DNA of 64,000 nt from Forficula auricularia (GCA_024734495.1 JALMQS010000099.1:69569149-69633148), one strand, 5' to 3'; numbered from the stretch's first letter, positions 30,885-41,204 are shown. Numbers and translations: made by a program. Notes: generated by a model not told the origin, from the letters alone.

Positions 30885-31620
30885 TAAGAAAAATAAAAAA
30901 CCGACTTCAAAAAATTAAATGCAACAAATATAAAAATACACTAAAAGGTATAAAATAATTATTATCTTATTTAGTTACAACTAAACGACGAAATATTAAC
31001 ACGAAATTACTTTTTAAAGTCGGTGCCAAACAAACTATACCTATAAGCGAGCGTACCCGCCAAACGTACTAAGTAAGATCCGTCGAGTGCGATTCATAAA
31101 AGGTATATGTTTGGCACCGACTTCAAAAAGTAATTTCATGTTAATATTTCGTCGTTTAGTTGTAACTAAATAAGATAATAATTATTTTATACCTTTTAGT
31201 GTATTTTTATATTTGTTGCATTTAATTTTTTGAAGTCGGTTTTTATTTTTTTCTTAAAAATTATTTTATTTTTCTCTTTTTTAGTGATGTTATTAATAGT
31301 GATCATATCATCAGAACTTGATCAAATTAATATGGCACCATCCCCAAGACACCCCCTATCGGATAAAAAAGAACCATCGAAATCGGTTCATAAACAAAGA
31401 GGTTAGGTCTAAACAAACCTAATAAAAAAGGTCTAATACCTATGAAAAAAAATCGAAAAAAAAAATGGGACCAATCGGAAGCTAGACTGGACCCAATGCA
31501 AAAAAATTTTTCAAAATCGGTTGAGAATTGGCGGAGATATGAGGTAACATAGGCACAAAAAAAAAAAAAAAAAAAAAATCAATCGAATAGAGAACCTCCT
31601 CCTTTTTTGAAGTCGGTTAA
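30885..31620 (+). mobile_element. ACCGACTTC foldback element, copy A
   Basis: Starts near TTTTTAAGAAAAATAAAAAA with ACCGACTTCAAAAAATTAAA and ends with CCTCCTTTTTTGAAGTCGGT. The left half is itself a palindrome around GTACCCGCCAAACGTACTAA, including TTTAGTTACAACTAAACGAC and its inverse; the right half is unpaired and ends in a poly(A) run. Five copies here (A-E). This repeat is widespread in insects. No protein. Confidence 0.85.
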
Positions 31621-31650
31621 AAAGGGAAGGAATTCTCCCGAAACGTTTGG
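31621..31650 (+). ncRNA. 3' half of a split U3-A8 hammerhead-like motif, family F10
   Basis: GGGA/UCUCCC stem II, GAAAC, GUU, then UGG. The 5' half, CCA-UUGAAAA, lies at 30868-30878 on the other side of foldback copy A. Rejoined in position, the pieces give stem I CCA/UGG and core UUGAAAA. The insertion has destroyed it. Confidence 0.45.
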
Positions 31651-31779
31651 CTTTTAAATAAACGTGTTTTGGATTGCTTTTTATAAAAGGATTGTATTTT
31701 TTCTAATATATAAACAATCAATAATTTTTTCTATAAAATTATATTGAAAATGAAAGTTTTTTTGCCGTAGCAGAATTTT

Positions 31780-31905
31780 TATATATTAAAGGAGACAATA
31801 AAAGAGTGTGTCTTCTGCTGGAATTATAAATTTTATTTATTTATAACGAGACTATAGTTTCGAGGACTTTGCCCTCTTCTTCAGTCTATTACAATGGATT
31901 TACAG
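31780..31905 (-). mobile_element. Hammerhead-bearing element, family F2, copy 1
   Basis: AAGGAGACAATAAAAGAGTG and TATTTATTTATAACGAGACT, then the hammerhead-like motif, then ATTACAATGGAT. The same order is seen inverted at 53315-53500. Confidence 0.6.
31850..31884 (-). ncRNA. Hammerhead ribozyme-like motif, family F2
   Basis: CUGAAGA, extra A, stem II GAGG/CCUC (loop GCAAAGU), GAAAC, palindromic stem III ACUAUAGU, GUC triplet. Intact core; stem I has two pairs (GA/UC), then possibly AUA/UAU after a bulge. Confidence 0.65.
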
Positions 31906-32440
31906 AAATTAATTTATGAAATGAAATATTAAAATCTTTCATGTGGATAGGTAAAGAAATTATACAGGGTGGGCAAGTTAAGAATTGAAATTTATACTTG
32001 TTTTATTATTTTGGCTGTAGGTGGCGTTCGTGAAGTTTATATTTTAGAGGCTATTTTTAAAATAAAGCTTTCGGGAATTTCTATTTTCCGATTTAAGAAT
32101 TTTTTTGGTGAATTATTGTTTGATTTTAAACTTTCTAACGATTCGAAAATACTAATTTTTAAGGGATCTAACTCCCGTATATCGAATAAAATAAAATAAA
32201 ATAAAAAAAAAAATATGCATCACGCAGATAACACCATCTTTGATTTGATTTTACCTTAGGAAATTTCAACTAATTTCATGAAAACCGTTATGAAATGTCG
32301 TTTTTCAAATTAAAATTGAAATTAATAGAATATACACACTCTGATTAAAAAAAGTATCATAAGCCAGATATGTATATATCCAGGAGATATAGTAAGCTTG
32401 AATCTAAACGAAAAGGGGTTTCTATTAAGTTGTATCCATT
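31906..32440. other. AT-rich DNA with a GGGTGGGCAAGTTAAGAATT repeat fragment
   Basis: An open frame at 31969-32199 starts in TATACAGGGTGGGCAAG, a DNA-transposon-like end, and is not supported as a gene. (AAAAT)n at 32185-32205. Confidence 0.4.
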
Positions 32441-33169
32441 ACTCTTCTAAATGATAATAATAATCGTTCATAATGATGATGGATTTAATTTTTTATCTCT
32501 CTAATTGAACGAGCATGAAAGGATGAAAATCGAAAAGTTCGCACGCGCCAGCTGTTGGTCGACCCGTTTTGGACCCCCTCAATCAAAAGGACCCCCTGGG
32601 CGTCACGCAACGGTGCCATTGCACAAAGATATGTGTCACATAGGCCAGGCAAGCCGACCGAGCCACACAGAGGACCAATCTCTTCTCAAGGCAATTATCA
32701 TAAATGGGACCTTTGTGTGAAATTTATAGTCCCAAAATGAATAGGCGATATATACCAAATGAAAAAAGAAGAGGGAAAGAGATAGCGAGATGGAAAAGCA
32801 ATTTGCAATTTGAAAATTGAATTTTATAGACCACTTTGGCGCATAAAATACCTATCACTTTAATGATCACTTGTCGACATTAATTTAATTTTCGAAATAT
32901 ATTATTCTCGAGATAGCGAGATGGAAGATTTTTTCATTGGGAAATAAACGTTTTTAACACCCCAATCTTAATGTGATGGGCGTCTAATTAAATTGCAAAT
33001 GCCGATTGGAGGGTTTGTAATGATGAGGGCAAAGAAGATCCATCCAATCGATACAGAGATTTGTATCAATGATTAATACAATATTCGGGGAAATTCAATA
33101 AAATTAGGACTAATAGAAAAACTAAACATGTTTTCATTAGTCCAAGTGCGCATGCGTCATTCACAATAC
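32441..33169. other. Unique GC-richer island (32500-32740)
   Basis: 32500-32740 is non-repetitive and much less AT-rich than its surroundings, with short overlapping open frames but no splice-bounded exon. Candidate conserved non-coding element. The rest is AT-rich. Confidence 0.4.
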
Positions 33170-33500
33170 AAATCTTATTATATTAAACGAGCAATTCTTG
33201 TATATATATATATCCAATCGGGTTCTCCAAAATGGCTCTAACGATTTGGACGAAATTCGCGGGTTAGGTTTTTGGGTTGGCGAATCGATCTGTCACGGTC
33301 TCATCTTTGAGCTATTTTTGATGAGTTTTTTGTTAATTGAAATAATTATTTACAGGTGCTTGTCTCGATAAAAATGTATAATAATATTTTTATTCAATTT
33401 CCTTTTAATATAATTAATTGGTTTTTAAATTTTAAATCCCACTAATAAATCATTTCAAATATTATGATATATTAAAATTAGGCAATTTAATTAAGCTTTG
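33170..33500 (+). mobile_element. Helitron-type 5' region relic, copy 2
   Basis: TTAAACGAGCAATTCTTGTA, TA run, CCAATCGGGTTCTCCAAAAT, GGACGAAATTCGCGGGTTAG and CTGTCACGGTCTCATCTTTG. Direct counterpart of 5995-6330 (inverse). Confidence 0.6.
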
Positions 33501-33509
33501 AGATATCGG

Positions 33510-34043
33510 TCAAAATGACGAAAAAGGCCATTTTTGACCTATTTTTCGAGTCCCATTAAATATTAAACAGCAACATTTGAAATTAAAATATTTTGTTGGC
33601 GTAATAGAAGACAGCTTCTTCTTTGATTTTCAACTCACCACTTGTATTTAAATCAATTGGAACTTGAGTTATAACTAAAAAACTAAAACTACCTACGTGA
33701 TTATAAAGGAGAATAAACTCTTAGGCCTTAGTTTTTTTTAGTTATAACTCAAGTTCTAATTGAGCTAAAAATAAGTGGTAATTTGAAAATCAAAAAGGAA
33801 GCTGTTCTCTATTATCTTAACAAAATATTTTGATTTGAAATATTGCTGTTTCATATTTAATGGACTCGAAAATGGATCAAAATGGCATTTTTCGTCGTTT
33901 TGAGCGATAATAACTCTAAATTGTGACCTGTTGTAAAAAATCGGGAAATTGCATTATAATCAACGTATAAAACTCTACTGGAATCCATTGTTAGGTTTAC
34001 AGGGAGAAATTTTTGTTTAATTTTTGTCGAGCAATGTAATTGT
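33510..34043. repeat. Palindromic foldback, GTAAACCTAACAATGGATTC family, right-hand copy
   Basis: Contains GATATCGGTCAAAATGACGA, TATTAAACAGCAACATTTGA, a central AACTTGAGTTATAACT palindrome and ends AATCCATTGTTAGGTTTACA..TTTTTGTCGAGCAATG. It lacks the left terminus seen in the full copy at 46139-46793. Confidence 0.75.
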
Positions 34044-34064
34044 AGCTAAAATGTAAAATACTAG

Positions 34065-34160
34065 GTAGGTTTCACAAAAATAAAAGATAAGATGCCTATT
34101 TACCACAACTCTATATATATTTCGGGGTATGAGCCCATTTTCAGGAGTTCACAGAGGAAA
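34065..34160 (-). mobile_element. F4 hammerhead element fragment
   Basis: TAGGTAGGTTTCACAAAAAT followed by the hammerhead-like motif at 34121-34144, as in the F4 element at 24455. The right part is not recognisable. Confidence 0.6.
34112..34150 (-). ncRNA. Hammerhead-like motif, family F4, with compensatory stem I
   Basis: Stem I AACUC pairs with GAGUU (24524 copy: AUCUC/GAGAU). Core CUGAAAA (G8 changed to A), stem II GGGC/(A)CCCC, GAAA, AU palindrome, triplet AUA. Only G8 departs from the core. Confidence 0.6.
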
Positions 34161-35128
34161 CTATATTTAAAACGTTTCATCAAGAAACCACACCCTTAAC
34201 AAAAACCTAAAATTTCAAATTATTTTTACAAATGAGATTATAACTAGAGAATTGTACCTAAGTAGGTATAACTCCCTCTCAAGACGATACGCTTCCCGGT
34301 GTATCAATCGAATTAATTATAGTGAATTAGCACTTAAAGGAAATTTGATTTAATAGCTGTGGCAGATGGAATCGTGAAGGGGATTCACAGATCCGGAACG
34401 AAACGGGCAAAAACGCATCTCTTAAATATATATAATATAAAAGGGAAGCTCTGAACAACAAATCGTACCCTCCTTAGGAAAATCTCTCACCCATAGAGGC
34501 ACAATACTAATCATTAGAATAATATTAAGTATAGAAAAATAAGTATAGAGACCTGGGATTGGTTGGTTGGGAGCGCGCGCAACGCATTTATCATCTGTTA
34601 AATGGCGGGTGCCCTATCTAATTGCAAAGGGACACAGCCAATCACAGGACAGGGATCAAGCAAAAAAAAAAATGAAACAGATGCCTCCGTACACAAAGGC
34701 TATTTATGTCCATTTAAATATAATAAATTTCACTCAATTTTTTTTTATTTATATATAAAACGAGTGGAAAAATTTTATATCCCCATTTTAATATATAAAT
34801 TTCCATTAAGTGGGAATGTGAAATCGGATTCGAAAGTATCGCTTTTATATTTAAATTTTATTGGAATTATATCTACTCATTTTATGCGGTAACCCTTTAT
34901 ACCTACTTATTTTAATACAATCCCATGAAATTTCTTTCCTTCTTTTTCCTTCTTTTTTACATTAAAAATAAGATCATTAGAAAAATTTGTTTCGATTCGG
35001 AAATGTGTCGATTTCCGTATCATGCGGTAATTGGATTAAAAAAAAAATTCCAAGACATGTATACTCTTTCTTATAATTTCGTTATTCGGTTATTTGACAA
35101 TTTTTCGAAAGCGTATGATTTGAGCTAG
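34161..35128. other. Unique DNA; GC-richer patch 34555-34690
   Basis: 34555-34690 (GGTTGGGAGCGCGCGCAACG and following) is unique and balanced in composition; candidate conserved non-coding DNA. The remainder is AT-rich. Open frames at 34602-34892 and 34925-35128 match nothing known. Confidence 0.4.
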
Positions 35129-35332
35129 AAATCGAAATATTTTTTTTTTTTTGGCTTTTCGGCCTTTCTAGCCATAAGCCATTTACGATACTAATTATTT
35201 TATTTAAATTTGTCTCTACCTCGGGGGTCAGATTTTAGCCGGATGCCTCGAGTCGGATTCGAACTCGGGTCCTCTTGGTTAGCTGGCTGACATGCTACCG
35301 CCTAGCCTACCCGACCCCCAAATCGAAATATT
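35129..35332 (-). mobile_element. tRNA-derived SINE, copy 2, 13-bp target duplication
   Basis: Body 35142-35319 is the inverse of the SINE at 9000-9181: poly(T), GGCTTTTCGGCC, CCATAAGCCATTTACGATAC, CTCGGGGTCAG-type body, box B inverse GGATTCGAACTC and box A inverse CCGCCTAGCCTA. Flanked by AAATCGAAATATT at 35129-35141 and 35320-35332. A run of A follows. Confidence 0.92.
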
Positions 35333-35524
35333 AAAAAAAAAAAAAAAAAACAGCTTAATAAAGGTAAACAAAGAAGTTATCCTTTGCTTCATGCAAATAC
35401 AACAAACACATATATGTATATATTATGACGTAGTCACATGTTGAAAAACGCCATATCGTTTAATGCCAAGGTATTTAAGAATATATTCCTTATATTATTA
35501 TTAAGTACCTACAATGATAATAAT
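35333..35524. other. Non-coding DNA
   Basis: Poly(A) at 35333-35350 then AT-rich DNA. No gene. Confidence 0.4.
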
Positions 35525-35690
35525 ATGAAAAATTTCTACAATATTCAACTAATATTATTTTACAATAGATATAATAAAATATTCCAATATCTTAATATTC
35601 CAGAAATATTTCTTTGCAATATCATATTAATGCATTGGAATATTTTATTATACCTATTGTAAAATAATAGTAGTTGAAAATTTTTAAGTG
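35525..35690. repeat. Short palindromic MITE
   Basis: AATTTCTACAATATTCAACT and ATTTTACAATAGATATAATA, then ATTCCAATAT, are mirrored by GGAATATTTTATTATACCTA, TGTAAAATAATAGT, AGTTGAAAATTTTT. Arms ~60 bp. An open frame crosses it but is mirror sequence. Confidence 0.7.
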
Positions 35691-35936
35691 GGAGATAAAT
35701 TTAACCGAATTTATCGCGCGGAGAATTTACCACTGCTCGAAGCCCCTAAAACCTTAGTAAATTGGATATTGAATTGTATCTAAGTTTCTGAGATTGGCTC
35801 GTGATCCCGGCTTCTTTTCCTTCTACTCTGTTCTTTTCACGATGGAGGGGCCAGCCCATACTGGCTTTAGGGGATCCACCTTCTGGTGTATCTCCTTCTC
35901 ACATCAATATCATTAAAAAAAAAAAAAAAAAAATAG
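35691..35936 (+). pseudogene. LINE 3' end fragment
   Basis: 35805-35910 reads FFSRWRGQPILALGDPPSGV, then SPSHINII and poly(A). The ending SHINIIK-poly(A) parallels the SISL-poly(A) end of the 37768 family, but the sequence is different, so this is another CR1/Jockey-type LINE tail. Truncated at its 5' side at an undetermined point. Confidence 0.5.
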
Positions 35937-36059
35937 TAGAAATATTTCATATTATTATCATTGTCATCAATATTGTAATATTAGGAATATATCTCTGAAA
36001 TACCATACATTGGCATTACAAGATATGAAGTTTTTCACCATGTGACCAGAACATATATA

Positions 36060-36310
36060 ATTTATTTATTTAAGATTATAGTTTCGATGGTTTGACCTTA
36101 ATCATTAGACTTTAGTTAGAAATATTTTATTCGTCACTTCTTACGGGCTCAATACTCGATTGGGTAGGTAGATGACTAGCTTGCTTAAACATCAAAACAA
36201 ATTCTACTTACCTAATCGAGTCCATGAGAAGTGACGAATAAAATATTTCTAATTAAAAAGACTGATTAAGGTCAAACCTTCGAAACTACAGACTCAAACA
36301 AATAAAGTAT
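36060..36310. mobile_element. Inverted-repeat element with hammerhead-like arms, family F1, copy 2
   Basis: Arms 36075-36165 and 36205-36305 are inverse (GTTTCGATGGTTTGACCTTA; AAAATATTTCTAATTAAAAA). Left motif reads CUAAUGA..GAAACUAUAAUC, right motif CUGAU-UAAGGUCAAACCUUCGAAACUACAGAC with GA lost from the core; both decayed versions of CUGAUGA..CUUC-GAAAC. Confidence 0.65.
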
Positions 36311-36395
36311 ATAAATATTTTTTTTATTGTTAGGATAAATAAACTGAATTTGATTCTTTCCAGTAATTTATTTTGTTTTTCAAATGGTTATTCCA

Positions 36396-36431
36396 AATAT
36401 TTAGAGAGCGTTCTCAGCATCTCTTCCTCAG
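36396..36431 (-). ncRNA. Hammerhead-like motif, family F8, left arm
   Basis: Stem I UUCCA/UGGAA (5 bp), core CUGAGGA, extra A, stem II GAGA/UCUC, then UAAA instead of GAAA, stem III AUAU, triplet AUU/UUU. One core base (G12) is lost. Confidence 0.5.
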
Positions 36432-36762
36432 TGGAAACTGTGGGACCACACAATAGGCAAGTCAGTGAGTTGTTATAATTACAGGTGTCAAAAAAGTACT
36501 CACCCACTCCCCCACCAATGTACCGACTCCATCAGTTTGTACAGAACATTGATAAAAAGCTCGACCACACAACACACACATACATATATATACAAATTAA
36601 AAATGAGACAACATACGGATATACAATTATTTACATCTCTTTATAATAAAGTCCAATGAAATTTAAAAATCGAGTCGGCACATTGGTGGGGGAGTACTTT
36701 TTTTGACACCTGTAATTATAACAACTCACTGACTTGCCTATTGTGTGGTCCCACAGTTTCCA

Positions 36763-36798
36763 CTGAGGAAGAGATGCTGAGAACGCTCTAGAAATATT
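36763..36798 (+). ncRNA. Hammerhead-like motif, family F8, right arm
   Basis: Stem I UUCCA/UGGAA, core CUGAGGA, extra A, stem II GAGA/UCUA (last pair lost), GAAA, stem III AUAU, UU at the cleavage position. The core is complete here, and the left arm keeps the stem II pair, so the ancestor had both. Confidence 0.6.
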
Positions 36799-36880
36799 TG
36801 GAATAACCATTTGAAAAACAAAATAAATTACTGGAAAGAAGCAAATTCAGTTTATTTATCCTAACAATAAAAAATTAATA

Positions 36881-37767
36881 TATCCAGTACACACCAAGCC
36901 AGCAAAATTCTTATAAAGTATATATTAAATCGTCCCCTTAAACCTGCTAAATCTATTTTTTTATCATATGTGGCATATTAATACAGCTCGAAAGAAAAAT
37001 AGATGCAGAGCATCGTCCAAGTAAAACTGCTACTTAAAATTACGATCGTAAGTTGTAGAAAAAAAAAAATATGAAAAATAATTTTTTCCATAACGATAAA
37101 GTTAAATTTTGTTTGTTTTTTCTATGTCCTGTAAAATGTCCTTTTTGTGAGTTAGCAGGTTTACTCTCTAAGGGGACGATATACATATTTATATTTGATA
37201 AATATATGTGTATGTTGACAACCTCTTTGTTATGCCCCTGTGCACAAAATGTATTTTATTTGGAAAAGATTGGAAAGTCAATCGAAACGTCGTAGTATTG
37301 TATTATTTATTCGTGTTCAATAAATAATTATAATTAAATGTATGGTATTAATAAAATTTCAACTCTTAATAAGATTAATCACAAAAATAAAATCCCCAGC
37401 AGCTACATTACTGATAATTCATTTAGGAACAATCTGTTCAGTCTTATTTATTTTTTTATAAATGTTTACTTCTCTCTATTTAAATTCGAAAATGTTTTTT
37501 TTTTTTTTGTTTAAATAAACTCCTGTTTAGTATATTGTGGAATAATACATATGAAAAAATGAAAAAGTAGACGGTAAGAATCAAAAAAAATTTGATGTGT
37601 GAAAAAGGCTGTCCCTTCAGCCCTTTAAGTCAATTTGTTTGTGAGAAAAGGGTTAAAACCAGTCCTAAACCAGTCAGTGTATAATGATATGCTTGTATCA
37701 ATTCGCCAATTTTTCGTTATCTGGAGTTGATTTCTGCTAACGGTTTTGACATATCCAAATTTACTTA
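36881..37767. other. Non-coding DNA with an F9 fragment at 37265-37340
   Basis: 37285-37340 matches the outer part of F9 (CAATCGAAACGTCGTAGTAT, ATTCGTGTTCAATAAATAAT). Its core is degraded (UUGGAAA, stem GAUUG/CAAUC, GAAAC, GUC). Otherwise AT-rich, no gene. Confidence 0.5.
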
Positions 37768-38443
37768 GGTTCTGACCTCTCTTGGAATGACCATATTATC
37801 TCAGTAGCAAAAGCTGCAGCATGTAAGCTTGGCTTTCTTTTCCGAACCAAACGATTTTTCACCCCCACTCAACTCCTTATATTATACAAGGCTCAAATTC
37901 GCCCCTGTCTTGAATATTGCTCGCATTTGTGGAGAGGGGCCTCCAAGTATTCTCTTAATACCTTAGATGCAATTCAGAGGCGAGCTATCAGACTGATAGG
38001 CGATCCTACATTAACTGACACTCTCGACTCCCTAGCCCATCGTAGATCTGTCTCCGCCCTATCCCTTTTTTATAGATATTACCATGGCTTTTGTTCTGAC
38101 GAAATAAAATCGATAATCCCACCAAAGGCCTCATTTGCCCGAAATACACGATTTTCTAAAATTCAACACCCCTACGCGCTTAAACTAGATACTAATCGAA
38201 CAAACGCATTCGCCAATTCATTTATCCCTATGACATCTAGAGACTGGAATTCTCTTCCCCGACCGTCTTTCCAGCTACTTATAACCTTCAAACTTTCAAG
38301 ACCAGCATCCACCGATACCTTCGACCTCTACCCAATCCCTAAATCTCCCCTTATCTTCACGTTACAAGGGTCCACCACGGACTTCAGAGGTTGTACCTTC
38401 TTGGTGCAACTTCTTCTTGTATCAATATCATTATAAAAAAAAA
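37768..38443 (+). pseudogene. CR1/Jockey-type LINE RT C-terminus, copy 1
   Basis: Reads GSDLSWNDHIISVAKAAACK, LGFLFRTKRFFTPTQLLILY, IRPCLEYCSHLWRGAS, then IQRRAIRLIGDPTLTDTLDS, LAHRRSVSALSLFYRYYHG and DWNSLPR. This is the thumb and C-terminal region of a LINE RT (the domain after motif E). A frameshift near 38265 replaces the expected YNLQTFKTSIHRYL ending. The 3' end is TTCTTGTATCAATATCATTA then poly(A). RT core and endonuclease are missing; a degraded RYLELISANGFD lies just upstream (37718). Confidence 0.85.
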
Positions 38444-38446
38444 AAA

Positions 38447-38812
38447 AAAGAAGAGAGCAATTAAACTTATAGGAGATCTGGCTCTAACCAACTCACTCGA
38501 CTCCCTGGCTCACCGAAGAACGGTTTCTGCCTGTACTACAGATACTATCACGGTGTCTGTTCAGTCGAGCTGAAATCAATTATCCCCCCTAATGCCCTCT
38601 TTACGAGAAACACGCGGTTTTCTAACGCTCAGCACCCCTTCGCTGTCAAATTGGATAAAAGTCGAACAAGCGCTTTCGCCAACTCTTTTATCCCTATGAC
38701 TCCAGGGACTGGAACTCGCTCCCTGCCACCATCTTTCCCGCGACTTATAACCTTCAGCTATTTAAGACCCGTATCCACAGATACCTTCATACCTACATTT
38801 TGAAAAGTTAAC
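38447..38812 (+). pseudogene. CR1/Jockey-type LINE RT C-terminus, copy 2
   Basis: Begins directly after the poly(A) of copy 1 with RAIKLIGDLALTNSLDSLAH, and continues through the same region with frameshifts (ELKSIIPPNALFTRNTRF, PFAVKLDKSRTSAFANSF) to RPVSTDTFIPTF-like sequence. About 75-80% alike to copy 1 by eye. No 3' tail. Confidence 0.8.
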
Positions 38813-38944
38813 TTCTAATTTTATTTCAAGTACCTAATAATCAGCCGTAAAGAAAAATATTCAACAACAGCAATTTATTCACATAAATATTTAAAATGGT
38901 TTCAATTTGATTTCAAAATGATAGATTTTTAATAAATACCCGAC

Positions 38945-39128
38945 TAAAACGTTTTCGTTATCTGGAGTTGATTTCTGCTAACAGCATCCACAGATACCTT
39001 CGACTGCTAGCAATCCCTAAATCTCCCCTTATCTTCACGTTACAAGGGTTTACCACGGACTTCAGAGGTTGTACCTTCTTGGTGCAACTTCTTCTTGTAT
39101 CAATATCATTATAAAAAAAAAAAAAATT
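38945..39128 (+). pseudogene. CR1/Jockey-type LINE, copy 3, internally deleted
   Basis: RYLELISAN is joined straight to SIHRYLRLLAIPKSP, then TDFRGCTFLVQLLLVSISL and poly(A). The region between (thumb and C-terminal domain, about 600 bp in copy 1) is deleted. The 31-bp CGTTATCTGGAGTTGATTTC phrase is identical to that at 37718. Confidence 0.8.
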
Positions 39129-39535
39129 GGGAAAATATAATTTTAATAGACTTTATTTGTGTCATGAACTAATATATTTGTGGGCTTTAAAATTAAAAAA
39201 ATGACGTCGCGCAAGCCGTTTATAATATGTAGGTATAAAAGATACATAGATATAGATTCCAAATTCTAGATGTTTTCAAGTGCTGCAAGGACTTAAATTC
39301 TCTCTTAAAATAATTTCCATTGCTTAGTAAAAAGATGGACAAAATAAAGAATTTTCAGGGATCGGAGTTGAATATGATGGATACGTGTCCTTTTATATGT
39401 CACTGAAAGGATACGTGGAAAAACTCCCAATCATAGAGATAAATTAAACGTAGAGCACTCTAAAAGTTCCACATTTCGTATATTTAATTATCTGAGGAAA
39501 ATATTCTTATATAGGTCTTCTTAATTCCTATTTAT
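39129..39535. other. Non-coding DNA
   Basis: 39260-39345 repeats TTCTAGATGTTTTCAAGTGC and GACTTAAATTCTCTCTTAAA also present at 41205-41300 and, inverse, at 49220-49290, flanking the palindromic foldback family. No gene. Confidence 0.45.
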
Positions 39536-40180
39536 TTTTAACCGACTTCAAAAAAGGAGGAGGTTCTCTATTCGACTGAATTTTTTTTTTTTTTTTGTGC
39601 CTATGTTACCTCATATCTCCGCCAATTGTCAACCGATTTTGAAAATTTTTTTTGCATTGGGTCCAGTCTAGCTTCCTATTGGTTTTTTTTTCGTTTTTTT
39701 TCATAGGTATTAGACCTTTATTATTAGGTTTATTTAGACCTAACCTCTTTGTTTATGAACCGATTTTTTATCCGAAAGGGGATGTCTTAGGGACAGGGAT
39801 GGTGTCATATTAATTTGGTCAAGTTCTGATGATACGATCACTATTAATAACATCACTAAAAAGAGAAAAATAAAAATAATTTTTAAGAAAAAAATAAAAC
39901 CGACTTCAAAAAATTAAATACAACAAATAAAATACACTAAAAGGTATAAAATAATTATTATCTTATTTAGTTACAACTAAACGACGAAATATTAACATGA
40001 AATTACTTTTTAAGTCGGTACCAAACATATACCTTTTATGAATCGCACTCGACGTAACTTACTTAGTACGTTTGGCGGGTACGCTCGCTTATATGTATAC
40101 GGTAGTTTGTTTGGTACCGACTTCAAAAGGTAATTTCATGTAAATATTTCGTCGGTTTTTATTTTTTTCTTAAAAATTAT
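39536..40180 (-). mobile_element. ACCGACTTC foldback element, copy B
   Basis: Starts TTTTTAACCGACTTCAAAAA and contains GAGGTTCTCTATTCGA, TTACCTCATATCTCCGCCAA and the inner palindrome. The last arm is shortened: ATATTTCGTCGGTTTTTATT joins two normally separated points. Inverse orientation to copies A and D. Confidence 0.8.
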
Positions 40181-40589
40181 TTTTCCTCCTCCTCATCCAT
40201 AGTAATTTTCGGTGTCTCATCTCGTGCACTATTATCTGACAACTTTTCTTCTTCAGATTTTTCTAAAAAGTTATTTTTTTATTTGATTCCGTCGAGAACT
40301 TCAATTCTAATACCACGGATTTTGTCTTCAATAATCTCCTAGAATAGCACCCAGCACCATATTTCAATCGCATTCTAACTGTTTCTCTTAACATCCAGGT
40401 TTCACATCAATAGAGATGTTTCATACCTAATATGGCTTCTACTTGAAATTGTATATTTTGGCGTTGAAATATTTATAATAATAAAATAATTGTCAGTTTC
40501 ACTACTACAGACATTATTAATTAATAAATAATTATTAGTAATGAAGCTGTTGAAGCTTTTATTTTTGTGATTAATTTGATTGAAATTTG
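40181..40589. other. Non-coding DNA; possible LINE debris on the minus strand
   Basis: Minus-strand frames contain AIEIWCW and EVLDGIK-like phrases that resemble LINE C-termini but are too broken to call. Confidence 0.3.
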
Positions 40590-40661
40590 ATTTTTATTAA
40601 AATCAGACATAATTAATTATAATTATTTATTGAACACGAACAAATAATACAATATGACTAC

Positions 40662-40697
40662 GACGTTTTGGTCGACTTATTCTGCGATCGTTCTCCG
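40662..40697 (-). ncRNA. Decayed hammerhead-like motif, family F9
   Basis: Inverse partner of 40730-40765. Core CGGAGAA and AAAAC in place of GAAAC; stem II and GUC kept. Probably inactive. Confidence 0.35.
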
Positions 40698-40729
40698 AGT
40701 TAACCTATAATTCGAGTGTGTGTTCATAC

Positions 40730-40765
40730 TTGAGAACGATCGCAGAATAAGTCGATCGAAACGTC
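40730..40765 (+). ncRNA. U3-A8 hammerhead-like motif, family F9 (best copy)
   Basis: Stem I UAC/GUA, core UUGAGAA, extra C, stem II GAUCG/CGAUC (loop CAGAAUAAGU), GAAAC, palindromic ACGU, GUC. All features of a hammerhead except that C3 and G8 are both changed (to U and A), keeping a pair. Confidence 0.6.
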
Positions 40766-40790
40766 GTAGTTATTATTCTTCCTCATCTTC

Positions 40791-40925
40791 TCTATAGGCT
40801 TCCGCCTGTTCTTCTAATAAGAAGAAAAAAGAATAGAGATGTTAGTTTCTTGATTCGACATCTTTCCATCTTTTTTTAGGCCGCCCTCTGCTCCGTGTGC
40901 CTTGTGGGCGGTTTTCCTTCACGAT
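40791..40925 (-). pseudogene. LINE RT C-terminal fragment (RGRPKKRW type)
   Basis: Minus strand reads KENRPQGTRSRGRPKKRWKD, then VESRN and a stop. This is the terminal motif of the LINE type at 17975-18760. Only ~25 codons remain. Confidence 0.65.
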
Positions 40926-41204
40926 TTTTGCAATAATAATCGATTTCAAAAAATATTTTTCAATAATTTTTTTTTCCCGGAAATTTTTAAATTACGGCAA
41001 GTTAGCCAACGTTTTAATGTCGCTACATTATTATCTTTGATATTTGAAAATTTTAATTTTGCTCGTGGCATGTCATTTTCTATAAAAAACATTTTTTTGA
41101 TACATACGTTTACACCTATCTGATTGGACATTAGATAATGTTGTCCCTACCGTACCACTAGCACTGCTAGCGAGGAATTTTTTTGTACTTCGAGAAAATG
41201 GCCC
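40926..41204. other. Non-coding DNA
   Basis: AT-rich; mirror open frames only. Confidence 0.4.

Larger units (their letters stand above)
30726..31690. mobile_element. Hammerhead-bearing inverted pair, family F10, split by a foldback
   Basis: Left end AATCCAAAAAACACGTTTAT, then AAGCCAAACGTTTCGGGACA; right end the inverse, GAAACGTTTGGCTTTT then ACGTGTTTTGGATTG. The inner arms (GGTCAATTTGTTCAAAAAAA and inverse) surround a short loop. The right arm is cut by foldback copy A (30885-31620). Confidence 0.75.
36327..36880. mobile_element. Long inverted repeat with hammerhead pair, family F8
   Basis: Arms 36327-36538 and 36672-36880, about 210 bp each and nearly identical: GGATAAATAAACTGAATTTG, AATAAATT..CTGG-type, GTGGTCCCACAGTTTCCACT, AACTCACTGACTTGCCTATT and ACAGGTGTCAAAAAAGTACT. 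The loop (~130 bp) is unique. High arm identity indicates a young element. No coding. Confidence 0.85.
40590..40790. mobile_element. Hammerhead-bearing inverted pair, family F9, copy 2
   Basis: Begins TTGATTTTTATTAAAATCAG and ATTTATTGAACACGAACAAA as at 25380. Two inverse arms meet near 40705, each with GATCGCAGAATAAGTCGATC-type stem II sequence. Confidence 0.75.
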
